Of a DNA stretch of 64,000 nucleotides, positions 35,785 through 45,344 are shown one piece after another. The notes under the pieces were generated by a model. The model had not been told where the DNA came from. It made no database searches and worked only from the letters and a program-made list of their open reading frames with translations. Numbering within the stretch: the first letter of the stretch is position 1; each line of letters begins with the position of its first letter. Source of the stretch: Dyella_B jejuensis (lineage in GTDB: Bacteria; Pseudomonadota; Gammaproteobacteria; Xanthomonadales; Rhodanobacteraceae); the NCBI RefSeq assembly GCF_044904675.1, contig NZ_JADIKJ010000006.1, positions 117,183 to 181,182 on the forward strand, given 5' to 3'. A program made the position numbers and the translations under genes.

Positions 35785-36615
35785 ATGATTTCCGATACCG
35801 CACAGCAAGCCGGCATGGCATCCCCGCCATTGCTGGATATCCACGAAGCCAGTGTCTTGCGCGGCGAGCGATTGCTCCTGGATCGCCTCAGCCTGCGCCT
35901 GGCGGTCGGCCAGCACACTGCCATCCTCGGCGCCAACGGTTCGGGCAAATCCACGCTGATCCGGCTTATCTCGCGCCAGCTCTACCCGTTGGCCCGCCGC
36001 GACGGAGCGCCCGTCATCCAGGTATTCGGCCGCGACCGCTGGAGCGTGGCCGAACTGCGCAGCCTGGTCGGCATCGTGTCGCCGGCCTTGCAGTCGGATT
36101 ACACCGGCGATGCATCGCTGGAAGTCTTCGACACCGTGATATCCGGCTTTTTCGCCGCACGTGGCGTGGGCCTGGATCATGCGATCAGCGGCCCGATGCG
36201 CGAGCGCGCGCTCGAGGCGCTGGAACACATGGAAGCCGCTACGCTGATCGGCCGCGAGATGGCCAGCCTGTCCACGGGCGAGGCCCGTCGCGTATTGATC
36301 GCACGCGCCCTGGTGCATCGCCCGCGCGCATTGTTATTGGACGAACCCTGTGCCGGCCTGGACCCGGCCAGCCGGCGGCGCTTTCTCGAGAGCCTGCGAC
36401 AATTGGCCCAGCGCGGCGTGACCTTGCTGCTGGTCACGCACCACGTGGAAGAAATCCTGCCTGAAATCGACCATGTCGTGCTGCTGCGGCATGGACGGGT
36501 ACTGCGGCAGGGCAGCAAGGCGAGCGTACTGACCGACGGGGCACTCACCGCCGCGTTCGATATCGCCATGCGGGTTGAATGGCGCGGCGATTATCCGCAC
36601 GCCGTCGTCGGTTGA
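35785..36615 (+). CDS. Stand-alone ABC transporter ATPase, ModF/YlmA-like
   Basis: This 276-residue single nucleotide-binding domain has Walker A G-A-N-G-S-G-K-S-T at 49-57, a signature L-S-T-G-E-A-R-R in place of LSGGQ, Walker B A-L-L-L-D-E-P-C and an H-loop in L-V-T-H-H-V-E-E-I. The L-S-T-G-E variant and the E-E-I-x-P segment are typical of the ModF/YlmA group of ATPases without a partner permease. No permease or binding-protein gene is adjacent. The transported substrate, if any, is unknown. The ATG at 35785 follows AAGG by about 7 bases. Confidence 0.82.
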   Translation: MISDTAQQAGMASPPLLDIHEASVLRGERLLLDRLSLRLAVGQHTAILGANGSGKSTLIRLISRQLYPLARRDGAPVIQVFGRDRWSVAELRSLVGIVSPALQSDYTGDASLEVFDTVISGFFAARGVGLDHAISGPMRERALEALEHMEAATLIGREMASLSTGEARRVLIARALVHRPRALLLDEPCAGLDPASRRRFLESLRQLAQRGVTLLLVTHHVEEILPEIDHVVLLRHGRVLRQGSKASVLTDGALTAAFDIAMRVEWRGDYPHAVVG

Positions 36616-36652
36616 CCGGCGCCGATGCGGCAACGGCGCCAGCGACTAGCCG

Positions 36653-38536
36653 TCACCGTGGCGAGCAAAAACAATACGAATATACGTTCGGCCGCCCAGC
36701 CTGCGCCGTGCGCAACATCTGCAACTCCGGCGCAAGCATCGGCAATTGCGCTACCCATGGCGGCAGCCTCAGGCCGTAGCTTTGCAATGCCGACACCATC
36801 GCATCCTGGTTGAGGCTGACGAAAAAGCGATCGAAGGCGCCCATGGGCGGTTGCTGATAGCGCACGGCGTAGTCCTTGCCCAGCCGCGCCAGCTCGGCGG
36901 CCGCGCCGATCGCCGTATCGAGCCCGCCCAACTGATCGACCAGCCCGCGCTGCCGCGCCTGCTCACCCGTCCACACTCGTCCCTGCGCGATCGCGTCGAT
37001 CGCGGCGTAATCTTTTCCGCGCGCCTGCGCGACGCCACCGACAAAATCGTGGTAACCCTTGTTGATGATGGACTGGATCACCGTGCCGACTTTGGGATCG
37101 AGCGGCCGGCTGATGTCGAACGCGCCGGCCAGCGGACTGGTACCTACGCCGTCGCTGGCGATGCCAAGTTTGCCCAGCGCGTCAGGCACGGTGTAGTACA
37201 TGCCGAAGATGCCGATCGAACCGGTGATGGTATTGGGCTCGGCATAGATCTTGTTGGCGTTCATCGAGATCCAGTAGCCGCCGCTGGCGGCCACGTCGCC
37301 CATCGATACGACCACCGGGATGCCGGCTTGGCGTGTCTGCTCCACTTCGCGGCGGATTTCCTCGGCAGCGTACACTTCGCCGCCCGGCGAGTTCACACGC
37401 AACACCAGCGCCTTGGTGCGCTTGTTTTCGCGCGCAGCGCGGATCAGCGCCGCAGTCGACTCGCCGCCGATCGAACCGGCTGACTGTTCGCCGGAGGAAA
37501 TCTCGCCTTCGGCCACCACCACCGTGACGGCCGGATCGCCCGGCTTGTCGCGGCTGGGCACGCTGGCGACGTAGCGCTCCAGCTCGACGCCACGGATACC
37601 GTGGCCGTCCTTGCCGGCCGGCACGCCCTGCTCACGCAGCATCTTGACCAGTTGCTCGCGCGTGGCCACGCCATCGATCAGATGTTCGTCCAGCGCAAGT
37701 TTGGCCAGATCGCCCTGCGCAGCGGCGATGCGGTCCGGCAAGTCGTCGATATCCGCGCGCAACGCCGCCGGATCAAGCTTGCGCAGCTTCGCCACGTCAT
37801 TGATGTAGCCATCCCACAGGCCACCCATCCAGTAACTGTCCGCTTCCTTGGACTCGGGCGATGCGTGGTCAAGGATGAAGGGTTCGGCCGCGCTCTTGAA
37901 TTGGCCCACACGGAACAGATAGACGTTGACGCCCAGTTTGTCGAGCAGGTCTTTGTAGAAAAGGCGGTAGTTCGACAAACCGGTGATCAGCAAACTGCCT
38001 TGCGGGTCGAGCAGGATGCGGGTGGCATGTGCGGCGAGGTAATACTGGTATTGATCCAGGCTCGATGCCCACACCAACATGGGCTTGCCGCTAGCGCGAA
38101 AACGATCCATTGCCGCGCCTACCTCGGTCAGCGCCGCGAAGCCGCTGCTTTGCAGCTTGTCCGGATCGAGCACGATGCGCGTGATGCGCGGATCGTTCGC
38201 CGCCGCATCGATGGCGCCGACCAGATCGCGCAGTTGCGTTTCTTTCGGCTCATTGCCGGAAAGCTTGGACAATGCACGTTGCACCGGATTGACGCTGTAT
38301 TGCTCCACCAGCTGCCCTTCCGGCTTCAGCACCAGCACACTGCCGTCCTGGATCGCGTTGAGGCGCCGGGCCGCGCTCACGCCCAGTACCAGCAGCAGCA
38401 ACAGCGCCAGCAAGCCAAAGAACACCAGATTGATGATGACCAGCCTGACCGCGTTGAGGCCGCGCCCGCATCCGCGCAGGAAGGCCCAGAATCCGTTCGG
38501 TTGCCGTGGCTGGCGCAGGGGCGGAGGCGTGGTCAT
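36653..38536 (-). CDS. sppA: Signal peptide peptidase SppA, 67 kDa type
   Basis: This 627-residue inner-membrane protease degrades cleaved signal peptides. An N-terminal transmembrane helix (about 30-53) is followed by two tandem peptidase S49 domains. The catalytic pair is visible: Lys214 in G-Q-F-K-S-A-A-E-P-F and Ser418 in A-A-S-G-G-Y-W. N-S-P-G-G-E near 382 and T-G-S-I-G-I-F-G near 440 are also conserved. The length matches the E. coli protein. ATG 38536 has AGGA 9 bases upstream. It is co-oriented with the MATE gene, 53 bases downstream of it. Confidence 0.94.
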   Translation of the reverse strand: MTTPPPLRQPRQPNGFWAFLRGCGRGLNAVRLVIINLVFFGLLALLLLLVLGVSAARRLNAIQDGSVLVLKPEGQLVEQYSVNPVQRALSKLSGNEPKETQLRDLVGAIDAAANDPRITRIVLDPDKLQSSGFAALTEVGAAMDRFRASGKPMLVWASSLDQYQYYLAAHATRILLDPQGSLLITGLSNYRLFYKDLLDKLGVNVYLFRVGQFKSAAEPFILDHASPESKEADSYWMGGLWDGYINDVAKLRKLDPAALRADIDDLPDRIAAAQGDLAKLALDEHLIDGVATREQLVKMLREQGVPAGKDGHGIRGVELERYVASVPSRDKPGDPAVTVVVAEGEISSGEQSAGSIGGESTAALIRAARENKRTKALVLRVNSPGGEVYAAEEIRREVEQTRQAGIPVVVSMGDVAASGGYWISMNANKIYAEPNTITGSIGIFGMYYTVPDALGKLGIASDGVGTSPLAGAFDISRPLDPKVGTVIQSIINKGYHDFVGGVAQARGKDYAAIDAIAQGRVWTGEQARQRGLVDQLGGLDTAIGAAAELARLGKDYAVRYQQPPMGAFDRFFVSLNQDAMVSALQSYGLRLPPWVAQLPMLAPELQMLRTAQAGRPNVYSYCFCSPR

Positions 38537-38589
38537 GGATCAGGATTCCTAAAGGTTGTTTGCCAGCGCAGCCGCTCGGGCAACGCCGG

Positions 38590-39996
38590 TCATAAGGGCA
38601 TCGTCGCATCCGAGGGTGCGGGTGCGACAGGGTCAAACGTACCGGAACGGTGCCGGTGCGAACTGCGCCAGAAGCGCGCGAACAACAGCAAGGCGGCCAT
38701 GCTCAGGCCGGCGATCAGGCCCATCCAGATGCCACGGGCGCCCAGCCCGGCGTGGAATGCCAGCCACCAGCCCACCGGCATGCCAACCATCCAGTACGCA
38801 AACAAGGTGATCGCCATCGGCAGGCGCGTGTCCTTCAAACCGCGCAACGCGCCATTGGAGGCGACCTGGATACCATCGGAAAACTGGAACAGGCCCGCCA
38901 GTACCAGCAATTGTGCCGCCAGCTCGATCACGGTTTTGTCGTGGGTGTAAAGCGAGGCGATGAAGTGCGGAAAGCTCAACATCAGTCCAGCCGATACTAG
39001 TTGCGTGACCAGCGTCAGGCCGATGCCGCAAAACCCGGCATAGCGCACACCGGAGGCATCGCCGCGACCTACCGCGTTGCCGACGCGCACCGTGATCGCC
39101 ATCGCCAGTCCCAGGGGAATCATGAAAAACAGCGATGCCACATTGAGCGCCACCTGGTGACTGGCGACGATGTCCTCGCCCATGGTGCCGATCAGCAGGG
39201 CCGCGGCCACGAACAGGCCGCCTTCCGCCAGCAACGTAACGGCCATGGGCACGCCGATATGCATCAGCTTGCCGATCTGCTGCAGGTTGGGCCATTCGAA
39301 GTGGTCGAACAACCCCAGCCCCCGGTAATCAGGATGAAAGAATACGTAGATGCCGAACGACAACATCTCCAGCCACAGCACCGTCGCCGTCGCGATGCCG
39401 CAGCCGCGCGCGCCCTGCGGCGGCAAGCCCAGTTTGCCGAACATGAAGACGTAGCCCAGCGGTATCAGCAGCAGCAGGCCACCGAAACTGAAATACATGG
39501 ACGGGCGCGTGAGCGAAAGGCCTTCGGACAAACCGCGCAACGCGAAATAACAAGTCAGCGCAGGCGCACCCCAGCTGATCGCGCGCAGGAACTCGCCGAC
39601 ATCGATATATAGACCCGGCGATACGCCGATCAGCTTGATCAGCGGCTCGGCGTGCCGCACCGCGAACCACAGCACGACACCCACGCCCAATGCCAGCCAT
39701 ACGCCCTGGTGGAACACCGCGCCCACTTCGTGCCGGCGGCCCGCGCCGTCCAGTTGCGAGACCGATGGCGGCATCGCCATCATCATGCCGATGCCGCTGA
39801 CGATCGCCAGCGTCCAGATGCTCGCACCTACCGCCACGGCGCCCAGCACGTGGGCGCCGACATGTCCGGCGAGGATGGCGTCGATCACATTGCTGCCAAC
39901 GGCGGCAAGCTGGGCGAGTATCAGCGGCAGGCCTAAGCGAACGGTGGCGCCGATCTCCCGCGACGCTCGGGCACGGTCGAGAGGAAAGGGTTTCAT
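38590..39996 (-). CDS. MATE-family multidrug efflux transporter, NorM-like
   Basis: This 468-residue protein has about 12 transmembrane helices in two MatE halves. Conserved elements are the N-terminal L-G-L-P-L-I-L-A-Q-L and D-A-I-L-A-G-H, then S-H-Q-V-A-L-N in helix 7, and the second-half G-A-L-R-G-L-K-D-T-R. These export cationic drugs with Na+ or H+. ATG 39996 (M-K-P-F) gives the family length; the open frame extends upstream to 40182 without similarity and over the divergent DUF3667 start. sppA follows on the same strand. The C-terminal 25 residues are polar. Confidence 0.9.
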   Translation of the reverse strand: MKPFPLDRARASREIGATVRLGLPLILAQLAAVGSNVIDAILAGHVGAHVLGAVAVGASIWTLAIVSGIGMMMAMPPSVSQLDGAGRRHEVGAVFHQGVWLALGVGVVLWFAVRHAEPLIKLIGVSPGLYIDVGEFLRAISWGAPALTCYFALRGLSEGLSLTRPSMYFSFGGLLLLIPLGYVFMFGKLGLPPQGARGCGIATATVLWLEMLSFGIYVFFHPDYRGLGLFDHFEWPNLQQIGKLMHIGVPMAVTLLAEGGLFVAAALLIGTMGEDIVASHQVALNVASLFFMIPLGLAMAITVRVGNAVGRGDASGVRYAGFCGIGLTLVTQLVSAGLMLSFPHFIASLYTHDKTVIELAAQLLVLAGLFQFSDGIQVASNGALRGLKDTRLPMAITLFAYWMVGMPVGWWLAFHAGLGARGIWMGLIAGLSMAALLLFARFWRSSHRHRSGTFDPVAPAPSDATMPL

Positions 39997-40132
39997 GAAT
40001 GAGGGTGCTCCGCGGCCGGCCATTGTACTGCGGGGAGGAACATGGCGAAGCTCCCGCCACCGTGGCTCACGCCCCATTCCCCTCTTCCCGCTGCAATGCC
40101 AAGATCCATCGCTGCACCACGGGGAGCACGGC

Positions 40133-41290
40133 ATGAAGCAAATGATTTCGTTCGAAGGCGTGCACTGCGCCAACTGCCACACGTCGCTGGAGGGCGAGTA
40201 CTGCCATCACTGCGGACAGTCGGTTCATAGCGTATTGCGTCCGGTGCATGGGCTGTTCGAGGAATTCTTCGAGACTTTCCTGCACATCGACGGACGCATC
40301 CTGCATACGCTGCCGCCGCTGCTGCTCAAGCCCGGCTTTCTCACCCTGGAATATTTCAGCGGCCGGCGCGTGCGCTACATCGCGCCGTTCCGGCTGATGT
40401 TCGTGCTGTGCCTGCTGTCCTTTTTCGTGCTGCACCTGGCGACCGACGTCATCGCCAACCGTATCGAACAGCGCCACCAACATGTAAGCCTGCTCGACAG
40501 CGGTACCGATTTCGCCCAGGCGCAGACGGCACAGGATGTACAGGCCCAGCTGCAACGTCAGCTGGCCCCTCTGGAAGCTGCGCGCGCGGCGGGCAACGCG
40601 GCGCTCGCCACCCAGGTCGACGAAGCCGAACGGCGCCTGCGGGGCCGGGCCAGCCAACGCTTGGCCGAACTCGGAGCACCCGCCCATACAGCCAGCGTGG
40701 AAAGCGAGCCGGCTACATCACGCGATAGCGATGCCAGCGATCTGGTGCCGCCGGTAAGCATTGGTTGGCTACCCGGCTTCGCCAACGAGCGCCTCAGCGG
40801 GTTGGTGCGGCACCTCCTGCAGAATTGGCACGCGCTCCAGTACGGCAACGATGCACAGCGCCAGGAAGCACAGGAACGCATCGCCGCTGGCATGTATGGC
40901 GCGCTGCCCGGCACGATGCTGGTGCTGGTCCCGGTCTTCGCGCTGCTGTTGAAGCTGTTCTATGTCTTCAAGCGCCGGCTGTACATGGAGCACCTGATCG
41001 TTTCCCTGCACAGCCACGCCTTCCTGTTCCTGAGCCTGTTGCTGGTGGTCATCACTGGCCTGCTTTCTACCTGGCTCAAGCCGCACGCGGCGTGGGTCGG
41101 CGGCCTGGTCGGCCTGTTGCAGGCTCCCTTGTTGATCTGGATACCGGTCTATCTGCTGCTCATGCAGAAGCGGATTTACCGCCAGGGCTGGGCCATGACT
41201 GCCGTGAAATTCTGGTTCATCGGCTGGTTTTATTTCTGGTTGCTGGTCTTCGCCTTGGCCATTGCCACGGTCCTCGGGTTCGCCCACTGA
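40133..41290 (+). CDS. DUF3667 membrane protein with N-terminal zinc ribbon
   Basis: This 385-residue protein starts at ATG 40133, after GGGGAG at 40121-40126. An N-terminal C-x-x-C pair (C-A-N-C at about 12-15) and a second pair (C-H-H-C about 10 residues later) form a zinc ribbon. A conserved DUF3667 segment and a helix follow (95-115), then a soluble Ala/Gln/Glu-rich helical region (120-255) and three or four C-terminal membrane helices (265-383). No enzymatic motif is seen, and the function of the family is unknown. It is divergent from the MATE gene and followed by a long spacer before priA. Confidence 0.8.
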   Translation: MKQMISFEGVHCANCHTSLEGEYCHHCGQSVHSVLRPVHGLFEEFFETFLHIDGRILHTLPPLLLKPGFLTLEYFSGRRVRYIAPFRLMFVLCLLSFFVLHLATDVIANRIEQRHQHVSLLDSGTDFAQAQTAQDVQAQLQRQLAPLEAARAAGNAALATQVDEAERRLRGRASQRLAELGAPAHTASVESEPATSRDSDASDLVPPVSIGWLPGFANERLSGLVRHLLQNWHALQYGNDAQRQEAQERIAAGMYGALPGTMLVLVPVFALLLKLFYVFKRRLYMEHLIVSLHSHAFLFLSLLLVVITGLLSTWLKPHAAWVGGLVGLLQAPLLIWIPVYLLLMQKRIYRQGWAMTAVKFWFIGWFYFWLLVFALAIATVLGFAH

Positions 41291-41683
41291 TTGTCATCTG
41301 CGGCATGGCAAAAGCTTGGTTTTACACAGCGTCAAGGGATTGACATACACACGTGTCAAGTGCGTGAGGCCTGCTAGGACTCGAACGAAGCGATGTTGCA
41401 ATTCATTGAAATATAAGACGATTTTAATGTGGTCAAAAGTTGAACAGCCTGTCATAAGCGCCGTTCTGATGCGCGAAAAGGCTTGCTCTCAACGGCGCAT
41501 CCACAGACTTATCCACAGGTCTTGTGGATAAGGGAAAAACCACGGGCTGATGAGCTACTTAGCCCTTTTTCCTCGATGACAGGGCAGCAATCGTCGGCAA
41601 GCTTCCATCCCCACATTCTTCAGCGCCATACCCTGGCTCGATGAGGGGCGATACACTCGACCGCTGCCGGACAACCTATCGCC
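41291..41683. other. Intergenic region before priA
   Basis: This 393-base region has no supportable gene. Its middle (about 41390-41460) is AT-rich. It holds an inverted repeat TTGACA...TGTCAA at 41340-41359 and the paired DnaA boxes described separately. The priA promoter must lie here, but I could not assign -10 and -35 boxes. Confidence 0.6.
41497..41532. promoter_or_regulatory. DnaA-box cluster upstream of priA
   Basis: Two perfect consensus DnaA boxes, TTATCCACA at 41509-41517 and TGTGGATAA at 41523-41531, face each other with 5 bases between. Together they form a 10-bp inverted repeat from 41508 to 41532. A weaker third box GCATCCACA lies at 41497-41505. They stand about 150 bases before the priA start. 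DnaA binding is expected from the consensus; the regulatory role is inferred. Confidence 0.7.
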
Positions 41684-43858
41684 ATGCCATCCGTTCTCCG
41701 CGTCGCCCTGCCGGTGCCCCTTCCCACTTTGTTCGACTATCTACCGCCGGTGGCCGGCGATGCAGCGGCGGGAAGCCGCGTACTGGTCCCGTTCGGCCGC
41801 GGCAAGGCGGTGGGCGTGGTGGTCGAAGCCGATGTCCCGGCGCATGTCGGCAGCACGCGGCTCAAGCGCGTCTCGCGCCTGCTTGATCCGTCGCCGTTGC
41901 TGGATGCCGAACTCATGCAGAGTCTGGCCTGGGCCGCCGACTATTGGCTTGGCGCACCGGGCGAGGCCTACGCCAACGCATTACCCTTGCTGCTGCGCGA
42001 AGACAAGCCGTTGCCCGAGACCCGCGAACCGGTCTGGCAGTTGACCGTGGCCGGACGAAGCGCACTGGACGCAGCCAGTCGGCGCGGCAGCAGCCGTGCA
42101 TTGCTGCAGGCGCTGGTCGAGGGACCTTTATCAGCGGCCGACCTGGATATCCGCCTTGCCGACTGGCGCGCCGCGGCGCGGCGCCTGGGCGAGGCCGGCC
42201 TGATCGAGAAAGGCGCAGCGGCGGCGGCATCCTTGTCCACTTCCGTCGTGGCAGCCCCGCTCTTGCATCCCGAGCAGGCCGCCGCGGTCGATGCCGTGGC
42301 CAGCGCTTTCGGCCGCTTCCAGCCGTTCCTGCTCGACGGCATTACCGGCAGCGGCAAGACCGAGGTCTACCTTGCGCTGATCCAGCAGGCGCTCGCGCAA
42401 GGCAAGCAAACGTTACTGCTGGTGCCCGAGATCGGGCTTGCGCCGCAAACCGTGCGCCGCCTGCGCGAGCGCCTGGGCGTGCCGATCGAAGTGTTGCATT
42501 CCAACCTGGCCGAAGGCGAGCGCGCCCGCGCGTGGCTGCGCATGCGCTCGGGCGAAGCCAAAGTGGTGCTGGGTACGCGCTCGGCTGTCTTTACGCCGAT
42601 GCCGCAGGCTGGGCTGATCATCGTGGACGAAGAACACGACAGCGCCTACAAGCAACAAGAAGGTTTCCGTTATCACGCGCGCGATCTCGCGCTGGTGCGC
42701 GGCCGCGCGTTGCAGGTGCCCGTATTGTTGGGCTCGGCCACGCCATCGCTGGAAAGCCTGGCCAACGTCGAGGCAGGCCGCTATCACGCCCTGCATCTGC
42801 GCTCGCGGCCCAGTGCGGCGCACCCGCCGCAGGTGCAGATCGTGGACATGCGTGCACAGCGATTGGAGCACGGCCTGTCGCCCGCGCTGTTGCAGGCGAT
42901 TGGCGAAACGGTCGCGCGTGGCGAACAGGTGCTGGTGTTCCGCAATCGCCGCGGTTATGCGCCGGTATTGCTATGCCATGCCTGCGGTTGGCATGCGGAA
43001 TGCCCGCGCTGCGAACGTCCGCTTACCCTGCATGCGGCATGGCGAAAGCTGGTATGCCATCACTGCGACAACCAATCGCCCGTGCCCGCCGCCTGCCCTG
43101 CTTGCGGCGGCCAGGACCTGAAGCCGCAAGGCCAGGGCACCGAGCGGCTGGAAGAAGCGCTGGCCGCGCTGTTTCCGCAAGTCCCCGTGCTGCGCATCGA
43201 TCGCGAAACCACGCGCCGCCGCGACGCTTTTGAACAGTTGCTCGATAATTTGCAGGAAGACGCGCCCGCCATCCTGGTCGGTACACAGATGCTGGCCAAG
43301 GGCCATGATCTGCCGAACCTTACCCTGGTCGCCATCGTGGGCGTGGACGAAGGCTTGCTAAGCGTCGACTTTCGCGCCAGCGAACGACTGGCGCAGCTCG
43401 TCGTGCAGGTAGCCGGACGCGCCGGACGCGCGCGCAAGCCTGGGCGGGTGGTGTTGCAGACGCATCATCCCGACCACTTGTTGTTGCGTCATCTGCTCGC
43501 ACAAGGCTATGCCGCTGCCGCCAAGGCATTGCTGGCCGAACGCCGCCAGGCAGGATTGCCGCCTTGCGGCCACCAGGTGCTGTTGCGTTGCGATGCGCAT
43601 CAGCGCGCCGCGGTGGATGCATTTCTGTCCGAGGCGTGCGCCGCACTGCCCGACAGCGATGCCGTGCAGATTGCCGGTCCCATGCCCGCCCCCATGCCGT
43701 TGCGCGCGGGACGCCAGCGCGGGCAGCTGTTGATCGAGTCGGCCAGCCGCCGCGACCTGCACGCCGTGGTGCGCCCGTGGGCGCTGCACCTCACGCAGCT
43801 GCCCAGTGCGCGCAAGGTGCGCTGGACGCTCGATGTCGATCCGATCGATCTGTATTGA
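41684..43858 (+). CDS. priA: Primosomal protein N' (replication restart helicase PriA)
   Basis: This 724-residue DEAH helicase reloads the replisome at stalled forks. The N-terminal DNA-binding domain (1-100, V-P-L-P-T-L-F-D-Y) is followed by Walker A D-G-I-T-G-S-G-K-T near 222, D-E-E-H near 320, and a zinc-binding insert with eight cysteines in paired C-x-x-C spacing (about 430-475). The C-terminal helicase and primosome domains end near residue 724. The length matches E. coli PriA (732). Upstream are DnaA boxes, unusual for this gene. The stop is 10 bases from the convergent efflux channel gene. Confidence 0.96.
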   Translation: MPSVLRVALPVPLPTLFDYLPPVAGDAAAGSRVLVPFGRGKAVGVVVEADVPAHVGSTRLKRVSRLLDPSPLLDAELMQSLAWAADYWLGAPGEAYANALPLLLREDKPLPETREPVWQLTVAGRSALDAASRRGSSRALLQALVEGPLSAADLDIRLADWRAAARRLGEAGLIEKGAAAAASLSTSVVAAPLLHPEQAAAVDAVASAFGRFQPFLLDGITGSGKTEVYLALIQQALAQGKQTLLLVPEIGLAPQTVRRLRERLGVPIEVLHSNLAEGERARAWLRMRSGEAKVVLGTRSAVFTPMPQAGLIIVDEEHDSAYKQQEGFRYHARDLALVRGRALQVPVLLGSATPSLESLANVEAGRYHALHLRSRPSAAHPPQVQIVDMRAQRLEHGLSPALLQAIGETVARGEQVLVFRNRRGYAPVLLCHACGWHAECPRCERPLTLHAAWRKLVCHHCDNQSPVPAACPACGGQDLKPQGQGTERLEEALAALFPQVPVLRIDRETTRRRDAFEQLLDNLQEDAPAILVGTQMLAKGHDLPNLTLVAIVGVDEGLLSVDFRASERLAQLVVQVAGRAGRARKPGRVVLQTHHPDHLLLRHLLAQGYAAAAKALLAERRQAGLPPCGHQVLLRCDAHQRAAVDAFLSEACAALPDSDAVQIAGPMPAPMPLRAGRQRGQLLIESASRRDLHAVVRPWALHLTQLPSARKVRWTLDVDPIDLY

Positions 43859-43868
43859 TCCGCCAGAA

Positions 43869-45344
43869 CTACTTATGCAGTGCGCGCTCGTTAGCTTGCG
43901 CCACCGTCGACGCATCGATGCCCGCCGACGCGCGCGTCCATCCGCCGCCCAGCGCATGGATCAGATCCACGCTTGCCTGCAAGCGCCGCGTGCGGAGCGT
44001 TTCGGCATCACGCTGCGCCGACAGCGCCGCGGTCTGCGCGGTGACCACGTCGAGATAGTTGACGATGCCTTCGCGATAACGATTCGTGGCAATGGCCAGC
44101 GTTTTCTGCGCCGCGACCACGGCTTGGTCCTCCTGCGCCGCCTCCACGCCGAGATCGCGCAACAACACGAGGTCATCTTCCACCTGGCGGAACGCATCCA
44201 GCACAGTCTGACGGTAATTGGCGGAAGCCGCCGCGAACTCCGCGTGCGCCTGGCGCAATTGTGCGCGACGCAATCCGGCGTCGAACACATCCAGCGTCGC
44301 CTGCGGCCCGAGCGACCAGAACCGGTTGCCGAGGGAAAGCAGGTTGCCCATGCCCGTGTCCTGGAACCCATAGCTGCCCGACAGGCTCAGGTCCGGAAAG
44401 AATGCCGCGCGCGCCACGCCGATACCGGCATTGGCCGCGAATACCCGGCGTTCTGCCGCGGCAATGTCGGGTCGGCGCTCCAGCAACGTGGAAGGCAAGC
44501 CGGGCGGCGTGACGGGCACCTGCGGCTGTTGCTGCTGCGCTGCCATCGAGAAACTGGACGCGGGAACACCGACCAGGCTGGCGATGGCATGCTCGACCAG
44601 CGCGCGCTGCGCCAGCACCTCGGTCACCTGCGCCTGGGCATCGTGCAGCTGTGCCTGCGCACGCGATACGTCCATGCCGGAAGCGATACCGCCTGCATGG
44701 CGGTTCTCGGTCAGTTGCAGCGCGCGTCCATAGGCTTTGAGCGTGCCTTGCAGGATAGCGGTCTGGATGTCGTAGCCACGCAACCGCACGTAATCTTCCG
44801 CCAGCTGTGTTTCAAGGCTCAGCTTGGCCGACGCAAGGTCGGCCTGGGCCGCTTGCGACAAGGCGTGGCCCTCGCTGACTTCGTTGCGGACGCGCCCCCA
44901 CAGGTCGAGGTCGTAATCGGCCTCGAGCCCCACCGTATCGCTATCGTATTCATTGGGCTGATCGCTGCCGCGCAGCGGGCGGTTGTTGGACTGCCGCGCG
45001 CGCATGGGGCTGACCATCGCGCCGAGGTGCGGAAACAGTCCTGAGTTCAACTGGCTCTCAAAGGCACGCGCCGTGTCATAGCGAGCCAGCGCCGCCGCAA
45101 GGCCGGGATTGTCCTGGTCGAGCCTGGTTTCCAATTGGTCGAGCTGGCTGTCGCCATACACGGACCACCATTTTCCGCGCGGCTGCCGATCCGAAGGCAT
45201 CGCCACCTTCCAGGCCGTGCCGGCTTCCTTGTACGAAGTCGGCATCGGCGGCAACGCCGGTGTGCGATAGGCCGGTGCCAGCGAACAGCCGCCGAGCAAC
45301 GCGGTCGCGAATACACCGGCCAGCAAATGATCAACGCGCCGCAT
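43869..45344 (-). CDS. RND efflux outer-membrane channel, NodT/OprM-like lipoprotein
   Basis: This 491-residue outer-membrane factor of the TolC superfamily has a lipobox G-G-C-S (Cys20). Two OEP repeats follow (about 60-260 and 270-470), with the usual W-W-x-x-Y-G-D, E-A-D-Y-D-L-D-L-W-G and E-R-R-P-D-I-A-A-A-E-R motifs. It forms the trimeric duct for the adjacent permease and adaptor. Its start overlaps the adaptor gene by 14 bases, so it should be translationally coupled. It is the last gene of the efflux array. Confidence 0.93.
   Translation of the reverse strand: MRRVDHLLAGVFATALLGGCSLAPAYRTPALPPMPTSYKEAGTAWKVAMPSDRQPRGKWWSVYGDSQLDQLETRLDQDNPGLAAALARYDTARAFESQLNSGLFPHLGAMVSPMRARQSNNRPLRGSDQPNEYDSDTVGLEADYDLDLWGRVRNEVSEGHALSQAAQADLASAKLSLETQLAEDYVRLRGYDIQTAILQGTLKAYGRALQLTENRHAGGIASGMDVSRAQAQLHDAQAQVTEVLAQRALVEHAIASLVGVPASSFSMAAQQQQPQVPVTPPGLPSTLLERRPDIAAAERRVFAANAGIGVARAAFFPDLSLSGSYGFQDTGMGNLLSLGNRFWSLGPQATLDVFDAGLRRAQLRQAHAEFAAASANYRQTVLDAFRQVEDDLVLLRDLGVEAAQEDQAVVAAQKTLAIATNRYREGIVNYLDVVTAQTAALSAQRDAETLRTRRLQASVDLIHALGGGWTRASAGIDASTVAQANERALHK

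Noticed and set aside
41508..41532. Reading the TTATCCACA inverted repeat as a terminator of the DUF3667 gene
   Set aside because: The stem is not followed by a T run on the plus strand, and both arms are exact DnaA boxes, so protein binding is the better explanation.
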